The position numbers and the translations under genes are program-made. A stretch of DNA of 64,000 nucleotides from Narthecium ossifragum. Lineage: Eukaryota; Streptophyta; Magnoliopsida; Dioscoreales; Nartheciaceae. Position 1 is the first letter of the stretch. Every line of letters begins with the position of its first letter. Where the stretch lies: the NCBI GenBank assembly GCA_963920575.1, contig OY986965.1:22146047-22210046 (forward strand), given 5' to 3'. Positions 21,142-30,691 of this stretch are shown here, one piece after another. Below the pieces are notes generated by a model. That model did no database searches, was not told the origin of the DNA, and saw only the letters and a program-made list of their open reading frames with translations.

Positions 21142-22924
21142 GGGGAATTAGCTTTTTGTACCCGCTAATTTTAAGGTTTTACAATCTACTACCCTCTAGC
21201 TAAGAAATGTAACTTTAGTACCCTCATATTTCAATATAGGTCGATTTAGTACACTCTCGTTAGACGGCGTTAGTTCTCTCTCATTCACAGAAAACTGCTC
21301 ACGTGTGTGGTGTTTACACGTGGCGCATGTGATGAGGAGAGAGAGAAAACTAGACACACACAGAGAGAGAGAGAGAGAGAGGTGGCCAGCGCTACTCCTT
21401 CCGCCGCCTCTCCTTCCTTCGCTGCCTCTCCTCCCCTCTCCAGCCCTCCTCCTTCTGCCGCCTCTCCTCACCGCCTCCCAGATCTCCTCCGCCAGCCTCC
21501 CGTACAACTTCCGTCCGACGTGGACGACCAACTTGACGATGCTCGGGAACAAGATCTTCATGCCACCGAAGGAATTGAAGCAAGTGGCGAAGTCTATGTT
21601 GTGCACGGCCTCCTCCCTGAAGAAGTCGGTGATCTTGTTGTAGTCGGTGCGGACAAGGGCTGGTGGGAGTCTGATCGAGTGGAGGAAGAGGTCTTCGAGG
21701 TAGCTCGGGAGGTGGAGGGTGAGGATGGGGCTGAGCTGGAACACTACCCACTTCACGATCTACTTGGGCCCGTCGAGCCCCAACTTGTTGTCGGCGGGGT
21801 CACGGCCAAGGAGCGCCCGAGTGAGGAAATCGAAGGAAGCCCGCTCATTGGCCTCGCAAAAGCCACCCTTCTCCTCTCTAGCGATCTCCGACTCCATGGT
21901 GTCGAAGAGTGTCCCAAAAGTTCGCCGGAACTCCGGGATGATGGCCTAGCGACGCGAGGACAGGAGGTAAAAGAAGAGCTTTTTGAGAGGGGTGTGGTTG
22001 TGCTCAGTGGTGTCGAGGTAGGACATGATACGGTAGCCGCCAGTGAGCTCGGTGGAGGGGGCATGTGATTAGGAGCACCGTTGCCAGTGGAACCTTCGTC
22101 ACCGTCGCTAGTGGAGCCTTCGTCGCCGCCGCAGCAAGATACCCCAGAGGTCTCACCGCCGGAGCGAGGCTGATCGGACACCATCCGTGGGATGTCGTTA
22201 TCGCCTTCCTAGACGCTAGGAGGGGGTGCTGCCGCCGTCGCCGGTGTACCCCGCCATCGCATTCTCTCTCGACGGCGTCATGAGATCGAGCCGAGGTTGC
22301 CTTTAGCTAGCGCATCTCCGCCGTCCACGTTCGTGCTGCCCGTTGCTGTCGCGTGACAACTCCGGAGACGATGGTGGTCGTCGAGCTCTAGCGCCATTAC
22401 GGGATGTCTCTAAATCCTCCCGCCATTGCACGCGGCTGAAAGACCTTATCGCCATCGATGGCGGGTGCTCCAGTAAAGCCCTCTGCGGATCCAGCGCATC
22501 GTCTCCTTAGGTGCGACTACCATTGCCGATGCCGGCCTCGGACGCGGCCGCAGTCACGCGTGTAGCCTTTGGGCGCGGCTGCCTGTAGCGACGCACTGCC
22601 CTTGGGCGCCGCTGCCGCCGTCACTAGCGCACGCAGCAAACAGGCCTAGCCGGCGTCGTTTCCTTCTCTCTCAATAGTTCTCTCTCTATCTCTCTATCTC
22701 TCTTTCTCTCTCTCTAGCTCTCTCTCTCTCCTCATCACATGCCGCCACGTGTAAACACCGTACACGTGAGCGGTTTTCTGTGAATGAGAACTAACGCCGT
22801 CTGACGAGAGGGTACTAAATCGATCTATATTGAAATATGAGGGTACTAAAGTTACATTTCCTAACTAGAGAGTAGCAGATTGTAAAACCTTAAAATTAGA
22901 CGGTACTAAAAGCAAAATTTCCCC
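21142..22924. mobile_element. Pack-MULE: non-autonomous Mutator-like element
   Basis: Long terminal inverted repeats of about 200 bp (21142 to about 21345 and about 22720 to 22924), beginning GGGGAATTAG on the left and GGGGAAATTTTGC on the right. Long shared blocks include TTTTAAGGTTTTACAATCT and ATGTAACTTTAGTACCCTC. The target duplication is TAGATACTTG at 21132-21141 and 22925-22934 (9-10 bp, right for Mutator). The interior is GC-rich, unlike the AT-rich surroundings, and encodes no transposase. It contains a fragment of allene oxide synthase, so it fits the Pack-MULE definition. Confidence 0.92.
21468..22066 (-). pseudogene. AOS: Captured allene oxide synthase (CYP74A) fragment
   Basis: Minus-strand translation gives STELTGGYRIMSYLDTTEHN, then IIPEFRRTFGTLFDTMESEI, RALLGRDPADNKLGLDGPK, KWVVFQLSPILTL, SIRLPPALVRTDY and DFATCFNSFGGMKILFPSIV. 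These are consecutive central blocks of plant allene oxide synthase, the plastid cytochrome P450 that begins jasmonate synthesis from a 13-hydroperoxide. The haem-binding C-terminal part is absent, as is the N-terminal start. Two in-frame TAG stops are visible (after SSRR and after GPK), and roughly 20 residues are missing in frame between DFFRE and EAVHN. CYP74 identity is strong; AOS is preferred over hydroperoxide lyase by the wording, with less certainty. Not functional as an enzyme. Confidence 0.88.
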
Positions 22925-23344
22925 TAGATACTTGCTCTCACCGACAAAGGATCCTAACCGGAACTTATTGAGTGATAGGGAGAACTAGCCATTCACCTAT
23001 CAATCATTAGAAAAACCATTCAGTTTGGTTAACTCGTTCTAATCCTAGTAAGACCTGGTAGAATCCTAGTTATTGATTAAGAATCCCCTGGTACCTTTTC
23101 TCATATTTATCAATCCTTTAGTATAATGTTAATTTAATTCCAATTCTGAATCTTTTCTCAACTTATTGGTAGGAATACTTAGATTGAGTTTAGTAGTTTA
23201 ATTACTTTCTTACGCATTCCCTGTGGATTCGACTCGGACTCACTGCTAGCTACCCCTAAAGTAGTTAGTTAGTAGTTTGATTATAAATTTGTAATTTTGA
23301 ACAGATTTGTTAAGCAACGACACTTTTCAAACTTTATCACCGGA

Positions 23345-25520
23345 CTCGAGTATTCATACATTGCTTCGACTTCGAGGTTACTTGACTCCGTTGTCAATGC
23401 TTTCTCAAGACGCCTCGACCTCGAAGCTGTTCAGGTCCAATCCTGATGATGTCTGCTTTAGTATATGCTTTATTATGTCATGAGTTGAGTAACAGGGTAA
23501 CCTGATGCCTCGAATGGTCGTCTTGTTGGATCGCATCGTCATAAATGCGAAGGCGGTGTGATGATGGGTTTAGATCCGGTCGTCGAGTAGCATTTAATGT
23601 GCGTTTACTCCTATCGGTCGACGCCTCCTTTTTCCGCGTGGGCTTGTGTGCGACGTTTCCACTAGCCCCATCGCCAATTCGTCCACTTGTCGTAACCGTA
23701 AGGTGTTGTGGGTATGATGATGGCGGCATGATGGATGAGTGCCACGTGTTTGCTCCGACGATGGATATGCGTCAGCCAATACTTGAGTAATTTTCTCGGT
23801 AACACAATCTGATATAAAAAAATTGCTGATTAATGGAGGAACATTTTAAGTGCGGCACACACATTTTCCAATTCTTATTTCTTTTGTTCAAGGACTCTAG
23901 CTACTGAGGATCACGGACGGACTGGCTTGTCCTCGGACGAAGACGCAATTGAGTTCAAACAAATCAGTGGAAATTAATTGACTGCAAACTCAAACTCAAG
24001 GCGAGGTGATTTGATGAAACTCAAGTTTTACTTCGACATCCAGAGAGACATAAAACCCAATATTTTGAGGGGTGCTTTTCATCTTTGGCAAGCATTGTCC
24101 TTATTTGATGTACTTGAAGATGCCGACCATGGTTGTCACCGTATCGCACGAATAGCACAGACCGAGATGATTGTCATAAGTTTCTCTATGGAAAGCTAGT
24201 CATGTTCCTCTGTAGTACAAGCGTTTGATGTTCAACAATAAATCCAGTCCCCGCATTCATACTACTTGAGACAAGCACAATTAGAGAAAATTAAGCTTCT
24301 TGCGGCACGAATATCTTAAGGTTCCAAAGTCCTTTGATACAAAGCAATATGAAATCCAGACTAACATACCAGGATTTACCTTATTTTACCTTTTCAAGTA
24401 CCCCGGTAACCCGCTTGACCCGTCCCGTTTGGGGCGGGGAAATGGACTAATTATCGGGTTGGCGGGGCAGGGCGGGCCGGACTAAACAGGGCGGGTTAAT
24501 CATTGGGGCGGGGCGGGGCGGGGATGGGTTTCGGTCAGCACTCCTCGTTTTCGACCCGGCCCGAATATGGTTTTTAGTAATTTTAAATTAGTTTTAATAC
24601 TTTTATTCTAACTCTTGGATTTATAACAAATGGATAAAAAAAGGTGTTGACATAAGAATAGCTAATATATTAGCTACTTAGGCTTTACATGGTCACTGCC
24701 CCATGATTTATAATTTTTTTGCTACATTCACATCCATGCGGTGGAGCCCTAACATATTTGTATAAAAAAGGGGTTCTTTTTTAATATGCAAAAACACAAC
24801 TATTATGGACAATATTTGAATGTTGCAAGTCGTCATTCCTGCAAACAAACCATCCAACGGCTCCCTACAACTCTCCAATTGTTCTATTTTTTAGTCTGCG
24901 CATAGACAGTCGACCTTCACATCTTTCGTTATATCGACCATCGCGCTCAAAACATAGCTTGGATCATCTTTTGCATCAGCCTTCAAGCTTCGTAGTCCAC
25001 CTCAGCTTCGACCATCACAACAACCGTACTCCTCGGATGACAAAGAGTCCTTCTAGGGTCAATGCATGGATCAACCTTCACTTGATTTTGAACTCGCCGT
25101 CGACCTTCGCATCGTTCGTCGACTTGAAATATTTTAAAACATATTCTCTCCAAATGCAATATTCAAATCTTCAATAAGATGAACTTTTTGAGCCATGGTC
25201 GACCCGAGCATCATTCTTTACATACTCGTGGTCGACCATCGCTTCGACCGTTGCATCGTTCGTACACCTCGGACACCAAAAAGTCTTCGCAGGGTTGATG
25301 CATGGATTGACTAACAGCCAAAACTCACTCAATTTTGGCTAAATGAGGTGCAACCTCGTGGTTGACCTTTACATCAACCGCCAATACATAAACTTATAAA
25401 AATTGAATTTAAACACTTCCAAATTAAGAGGAATAAATATAAAATCAATATTTTATCATTCTATATATATTGATATCATCAAAACAATGTTAGGATCAAC
25501 AATTTGTACATCAAATTAGG
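23345..25520. other. Unclassified sequence with GC-rich and diverged repeat patches
   Basis: No gene recognised. The stretch continues the host of the family A LTR (TCGACTTCGAGG wording to about 23440). Between about 24960 and 25310 a diverged duplication is visible: 'cttcgaccatcacaac...gggtcaatgcatggatcaacc' recurs as 'gcttcgaccgttgc...gggttgatgcatggattgac'. Confidence 0.4.
24400..24570. repeat. G-rich low-complexity patch
   Basis: Runs such as ggggcggggcggggcgggg around 24506-24524 and gggcggg repeats stand out in an AT-rich context. The pattern of four or more G runs could fold as a G-quadruplex. No coding meaning seen. Confidence 0.6.
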
Positions 25521-25523
25521 TCA

Positions 25524-25992
25524 TTGCATAAAACGATCAACAAAAGATTTGAAGCTGCAAGTTTAAAATATAAAGCATGTGCTGATAGACATAGGAGATT
25601 TCGAGAATTCAATGAAGGAGATTATGTGATGGTCAGAGTGAGGCCGGAGCAATTTCCTACACGTTCCGCACGGAAATTACTTGCACGAAATACCCAACCA
25701 TTCAAGATTTTAAAGGGGTTAGGACCCAATGCCTATGCTTTAGACCTTCCTGAACATTTGGGTATTAGCCACAGTTTCAACATAGAAGATCTTCTACCCG
25801 AGCATTATAGATGACCCATTTTCACCAGCTCCTCGTACTGATCCTGATCCTATCATTCCACCATTACCTACCACCACTACATCTCCTTTGCCCAAGCTAT
25901 CAGCAAAGCCTAAAGATTCGATTGATTGTATTTTGGATGATAAAGAAATAGTCACTAGGGGCAAACATTATCAATGCTATTTGGTTAAAGGG
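25524..25992 (+). pseudogene. Ty3/gypsy integrase C-terminal fragment with chromo-like end
   Basis: The first 96 residues read RFEAASLKYKACADRHRRFR, EFNEGDYVMVRVRPEQFPT, then PFKILKGLGPNAYALDLPE and SFNIEDLLPEH, the standard end of a gypsy integrase (GPY/F module). After a stop at 25812 the region continues, with frame changes, to a chromo-like phrase (DSIDCILDDKEIVTRGKHYQ). The sequence then changes abruptly near 25993. No LTRs belong to it; it is an isolated fragment unrelated in wording to the chromovirus at the window start. Confidence 0.8.
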
Positions 25993-26279
25993 ATATTTAC
26001 TTTTGAGCACTCCAAAACATCTTAAATTATAAATGTAACTCTACAATTTTTATCTTCACGTATGTACCCTTAAAAATATTGAGAAAATATCAATCATGTT
26101 CTCGGATTACTTGCCGTCGAATCAAAAACGAATATTCTTAACGCCGCTAACGGCGTGGCTTGGAAAGACTCTTTTGCCCTTAACATTGGTGTGGGTTAAA
26201 AATTAATAAAATAAAGACACCTCTTCATCTTCTACCAACCAACTAAACCCATATCCGGCGATCACTCACCTCAACCTCC

Positions 26280-27724
26280 TGATCGCTTACAAACGCGTCG
26301 TTAAAAACGTTGCAAACTCAATCAAGAATAAAATTTATAAACCCTTATTCAAAATACTAAACTATGAGGTATAATAGTGATGAAATACGGGATCGAACCA
26401 CAGGGAAAACTTTGATTACAAATAAGAAATCAGAATTAAATCTCAGAACTCTAAATCTAAAGCGAAAAGGATTGATTTGGGATTTTTGAAACTGATTAAT
26501 TAAAACTACTTAAGAAAGCGATGTAAAAAAGATTGAAATATATTAATGAGAGAAAACCTAGGGATTACTCAATCCACTTTAGTTACACTTCCTGTATTCT
26601 CTAGTTATCCTCTTGTTTTCTTATCTAGACATTATAGATTCACAGCTTCTTAAGCTTACATGAATCCCTAAAAAAAGGAGAGTGTTTTCCAAAGGCATAT
26701 TTTATCTTCGATTAGCATAGATTGTATTCGGAGAAACTTTAGCACAAGCTATCGTCACTAAGCATAAAATATCTCATCGGTTATTCACAAATCACATAAA
26801 AACCATCCTATATATCTCTACCATCAATCACCGAAATCAAGTAGGACTAAAAATACGTCAAGTAACTCTGTTCCCTCAACTCTTTTATCATTAAAACCAA
26901 ATCTATAAGATCATGTCCAGAAAAAGAATACCAGACTCAACTAGAAAAATACAAAGAAGATCTACTAAAGCTTCATGAGATCCCTAAGTACAGAATTAGC
27001 TACTCATGTTTGTGATGGAAGCCTTAGATTCGATGAAGAATGATTGAGATCCATGTTGTAGCTCCATCTTCTCCAGAGAATCATCCAAACCCTAGTTCTC
27101 TCTCTTCTCTCTATGGGGATCTCCAATTTTTGGCCAACAAACACCTTCTTATAGGTGTATTCCTGGAATTAGGGTTTTGGGTTGAGTTGGACCTCTAGTG
27201 CAACTCGGATTTCCTAATTTAATTCTGACAGCCACTTCAGGTCACGACTGAGTTCAACCCGTCCGGAATTTAGAAATGTGCTCAACATTAAAGATGTAGA
27301 TTAGGATGTTTTCTATCCTGTCCCGAAGATTTGACATTATTTAGACTTATCTGGAATATTTTTCGAATATTCTCCTGAGCGTCGACGGACCAGTTTCCCA
27401 GCATCTGTTTATCTTCATATTCTTGAAAACTGCTATTAATTTGTCCATAATATCGTAAAGTGTCCAACATGAAAGTTGTTCATCTTGACGTCTGCTATAA
27501 GTCCTCCAAATTTCAGGAATTTAGGATTTATCTAGAGAATTTGGTGAATTCTTTTCAAACTGATAGCGGAGCAGCGTAATTTCCACATATTAGTCTTTTT
27601 CTGTATTTTCTAACTTGAATGTTCATTAAACCTGAAATCAATTAACAAACTATGAAATACAAACACTCTCGGGCTAACAAATGTAAATTAAGGGGTCTAA
27701 TTATGAATATTTAGTGACTCATCA
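26280..27724 (-). mobile_element. Solo LTR, family B, copy 2
   Basis: Plus-strand ends are TGATCGCTTACAAACGCG and TTTAGTGACTCATCA, the reverse complement of family B copy 1. Length 1445. Perfect 5-bp target duplication CCTCC at 26275-26279 and 27725-27729. No coding sequence. Its minus-strand text matches 18680-20113 along the whole length (for example the TCGACG...GGAGAATATTC block near 27370). Confidence 0.9.
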
Positions 27725-27802
27725 CCTCCCCCTCCTCTCCCTTTGGGGCCATTCCTTCCTCCAGCCCGTCCACCGCTCATACCTACCCCTCCATGCTGAA
27801 CT

Positions 27803-28153
27803 GTGATGATGCTATGCAACAACGCCGACGAGGAGGAGTACGAAGGGATTGCCTCCACCCTCCTCAACCTCCTCCTCCTCCGCCTCGGCCCCACAGCCTT
27901 GGACGCCGGCAAACTCCTCTCACTCGAACCCGATATCCTCTACGTCTTTATGGGGTTCTCCCTGAGGCCATACCTGGCCCTGATGGCAGCCCCGACCACC
28001 ACAAAAGCTCTTGCTACTCTGCGGCCGGTCGTCGACGTCCGGAGCCACGTTAGCACGTTGGCGGCGATGTGGGACCTCATGTGGCCTCCGAGAGACCTCC
28101 CACAGGGGAAGCCCTTCCCACACGCCTTGCAGCAATGTCTCTACTGCTCCTGA
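27803..28153 (+). other. Unidentified GC-rich open frame
   Basis: A 116-residue plus-strand frame with a leucine-rich start (STLLNLLLLRLG) and the phrase ILYVFMGFSLRPYLALMAAP. I do not recognise it. It may be another captured exon in the same element as the pectinesterase piece, or chance openness in GC-rich DNA. The opposite strand is also open, which lowers confidence. Confidence 0.2.
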
Positions 28154-28214
28154 TAACCCTCCATCTCCATGAAAGCTAGAACAGGGGAAAACAGGGGAAC
28201 CTTCCCTCATGTGA

Positions 28215-28735
28215 CCTCACAGAGATGGCGGTGGTGCCGCATTCTTCAGCAGCACCATGTCCACCGCCGCCTTGATGGTGGCCACTAGCCCGGTGCCGTC
28301 CTGCGCCACCGTCACGTTTGGCGTCAGCGTGGCGGTTGAGTCTTGCAACAACACCCTCCTATGGAACCCCAACGCATGCCAACGTCTCGGTGGCCGACAG
28401 CAGCTTCCGGTGTATCTAGAAGTTGAGCTTCTTGAGAATCCCAAGGATTCCGGTAACAATGGTGAGGTTGTTGCTCGTGAACTGGGTGGAGTTCGTCATC
28501 GTCGCCTCCATCTTGTCTCGGAACTCGGTGACCGTGCCCTCAAATCCGTTAGCCCCTGCTGCCGCGAAGGTGTCCGGAAAAGAAGACACCTTGGAGATGG
28601 CGTCAATGGCCACACGGAGAGAGAGCTTGAAGAGCTATTCAGGATGGCGGAGCCGTTGACGGAGGAGAGGCTGGAGTAACACGAGTCTGGATACCTGGTA
28701 ACTGCAGACCAACTTGATGGAGTTGGTGACGGACG
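28215..28735 (-). pseudogene. Captured pectinesterase fragment (inhibitor pro-domain and start of enzyme domain)
   Basis: Minus-strand pieces in changing frames: SVTNSIKLVCS followed by a shifted YPDSCYSSL-type motif (a one-base insertion disturbs it), then VAIDAISKVSSFPDTFAA, NNLTIVTGILGILKKLNF, a stop, GFHRRVLLQ and finally PNVTVAQDGTG followed by TIKAAVD. This is the order seen in type I plant pectin methylesterases: an invertase/pectinesterase-inhibitor-like pro-region, then the beginning of the catalytic domain. The catalytic Asp residues are not reached. Broken by at least one frameshift and one stop. Confidence 0.7.
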
Positions 28736-28876
28736 TCGGCGATGGGGTCAAACCATCGCCGTGTCTGTTTGTGATGATGCCGACGATGATGAATAGTAAC
28801 ATAGGAGAAGGAGATGAATAGTAACAGGTTAGGATTAGATCTGACCCGACCTTTATGGGCATTTAAGTAAATTTGC

Positions 28877-29549
28877 CCAGTCTGGTTAGTGACAGGTTAA
28901 TTCACACGACATGAGTTGACGGAGGGGCATACGGGCAGTTATTTAGGAGGCGTTTGGTTGCTTGCATTAGTAGATGTAATGCAGTGATGCATTAGCAAAA
29001 ACAGCCATTTTGAGGGTCATATACGTGAAGGTAAAGAGATTGTAAGATTGTATTTATAATTTATGAAGTTTTGGAGTCCTGAAAAGTAAAAGACATCTAG
29101 CTTACTAGCTTAGCACGAAACGAGAGACGAACCACACTGAGAGATGCAAGAGAAGAGAAGCGCCATTCAAGCCATTGCAAGGAAGGCAGATTGCCATGCT
29201 GGATATCCATGTCACAAAAGGCTGCCACGTCGTATGGTCAGAGAGACGTATCTCTTTTACTCGAGACCCAATGGCGATCGAACTAAGCTCGACCGACTGT
29301 CCGATCAAAACTACGAATTGGTTGCACCCAACCCAACCTAAACGTGTCAGCCAATGTTACACCCTCAACATCCACGTGTCCAATTAACTCAACCCCCAAC
29401 TTGCCGCGTGCTAACAGAGCAACACGTGTTCTCCACTCAGTCGAAGGTCGTGGACTCCTCGCGAAGACGCTCATCTCTTCTTCGACAAGTCTTTTCCAAT
29501 CCCACTGCTCCTTTAACCGTCGTCACGCCCTCAAGCAGTTCCGGCAACC
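28877..29549. other. Upstream region of F-box gene
   Basis: Includes a GGCGTTTGGTTGCTTGC phrase (28951) like the end of a small DNA transposon, without a partner found. The last 250 bases are CT-rich, compatible with a plant promoter and 5' leader for the gene at 29550. Confidence 0.4.
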
Positions 29550-30353
29550 ATGGAGACGAGGAGAAACCCTGGAAGGCCGCCTTCTTCTTCTTCGATCCAA
29601 GAAACGCCGGCATGGGAAGCCCTCCATCTTATAGCCCCATGTCTAGACGCCAAGACCTTAGCCATGTCCTCCTGCGTCTCCAAGCAGTGGCGCGCCGCCA
29701 TGTCCGCCGACCACCTCTGGCGATCCATACTCCTCCGCCGCCATCCTTCCTCTCTCCACCTCGCTAAGAACACACCGCACCGTGTCATCTACGCGCGCTT
29801 ACAGACCGCCTCCAAGCGTCGGATGCATCATTCGATCGTGAAGCCTCGCATCGAACTGCGCCAGCTCGTCTTCGCCATCGATGTCTTCTGCAACGAGCAG
29901 CCGGTGCTGTTGACCGCTAAGTGGGCCTACGAGCTCGGAAGCGGGGGTGATGGTGTCTTCGCTTTCAACGTGGATGTTGGAGTTGAAGACCAAGTGGCGG
30001 TGGGGGACGTAGTGGAAGAGTGGAGAGTTTGGTGGAGTGTAGTGATGGAGGGTTGGAGAGGGGTGTTTGTGATGATGGATAGGGTTGGGAGGGGGCGTGT
30101 GGTGCGGGGGAGTGGTGTGTGGTTCTCGGAGGAGTTGCCGGGGCCTGCGTGCTGCTCGGCGTCTGTGTCGGTCGGGCTGGTGTCGGAGTTGGGGATAGAA
30201 TTTGGTGGTGGTGGTGGTGGTGGGGAGCAGGATGGCAGGAAACTGATTATTAGGAGGGTGAGGGTGGGGTTGCTGAGTGTGATGGCATGCAGGTATCTTA
30301 GTGTCAATGATGCTTTGCTATATTTGCAGAGTTTTCTTTCGCCTGCAACCTAG
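29550..30353 (+). CDS. F-box protein, At5g04010-like, single exon
   Basis: 267 residues, start ATG in the favourable context caaccATGG, stop TAG, no intron needed. Residues about 20-60 form an F-box (PAWEALHLIAPCLDAKTLAM, then SCVSKQWRAAMSADHLW), the part that binds SKP1 in an SCF ubiquitin ligase. The rest (ELRQLVFAIDVF, a Trp-rich middle, glycine run near residue 214, terminal YLSVNDALLYLQSFL) follows the plan of plant F-box proteins resembling Arabidopsis At5g04010. The target is unknown. GC-rich coding sequence in an AT-rich region is normal for plant genes. This is the only clearly intact host gene in the window; it sits between the pectinesterase relic and the CACTA element. Confidence 0.88.
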   Translation: METRRNPGRPPSSSSIQETPAWEALHLIAPCLDAKTLAMSSCVSKQWRAAMSADHLWRSILLRRHPSSLHLAKNTPHRVIYARLQTASKRRMHHSIVKPRIELRQLVFAIDVFCNEQPVLLTAKWAYELGSGGDGVFAFNVDVGVEDQVAVGDVVEEWRVWWSVVMEGWRGVFVMMDRVGRGRVVRGSGVWFSEELPGPACCSASVSVGLVSELGIEFGGGGGGGEQDGRKLIIRRVRVGLLSVMACRYLSVNDALLYLQSFLSPAT

Positions 30354-30688
30354 CTAAATCTAGGCAATTTTACTGTATTTTCTTTTTTTGCCAGTGGTGC
30401 AGTACCGCTCGATCTTGTACTTGTATATTAATTAATTATAAATATTGGTCCAACTCAATTTGTTGCTCCAGTTGCTGTTTTAGTTAACTTAAGCATCGGA
30501 GGCTCGGCCACCTTATCCAATCCGGCCCGATTAAACGCAACCTGCGCCTAAAACCAAAACCCCCCTGCACTATGATCATGACCATCCCCACCCCCAACCC
30601 AATTACCTCCTCCACCAAAACCCCCACAGGCATATCCTCTCCTCTCCCAAGGAGCAAACATTATTCAAAGTCACTGGTGACGATCTCC
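30354..30688. other. 3' flank of F-box gene
   Basis: AT-rich tail with ttaattaattataaat (about 30428-30443), plausible 3' UTR and polyadenylation region; then a short C-rich tract (ccccaccccc near 30585). No further gene seen. Confidence 0.4.
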
Positions 30689-30691
30689 CGA

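Larger units (their letters stand above)
18340..23339 (+). mobile_element. Solo LTR, family A, copy 2, containing two younger insertions
   Basis: Starts TGATAAGACGTGAAAAGTAC and ends ACACTTTTCAAACTTTATCA. Perfect 5-bp target duplication CCGGA at 18335-18339 and 23340-23344. Removing the family B LTR (18680-20113 plus its ACAGT duplication) and the Mutator-like element (21142-22924 plus its duplication) leaves about 1.77 kb, close to the 1.66 kb of copy 1. It shares with copy 1 the start, the palindrome array, the TATA box, the run of 'tagaacca' phrases and the tgtggattcgactcggact stretch. Confidence 0.88.
25993..28876. mobile_element. Possible gene-capturing DNA element (ends uncertain)
   Basis: The region outside the family B LTR changes from AT-rich (25993-26274) to GC-rich and gene-like (27725-28790), then back. 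The outer ends GGGATATTTACTT (25993) and, inverted, GGGCAAATTTACTT (ending at 28876) are similar, as expected for short terminal inverted repeats, and the inside contains a pectinesterase fragment. I could not find a matching target duplication, so this is a tentative element call. Confidence 0.3.

Noticed and set aside
21307..22068. A 253-residue plus-strand open frame inside the Pack-MULE
   Set aside because: It is the antisense of the allene oxide synthase fragment; the minus strand holds the recognisable blocks, and the plus translation is low-complexity.
25993..28876. Mutator-type target duplication for the pectinesterase-bearing region
   Set aside because: Flanks TTTGGTTAAA and AGTCTGGTTAG share only TGGTTA; too weak to claim, so the element call is kept tentative.
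28951..29040. GGCGTTTGGTTGC as the end of a small hAT or Tourist-like element
   Set aside because: No partner end or target duplication was found nearby.
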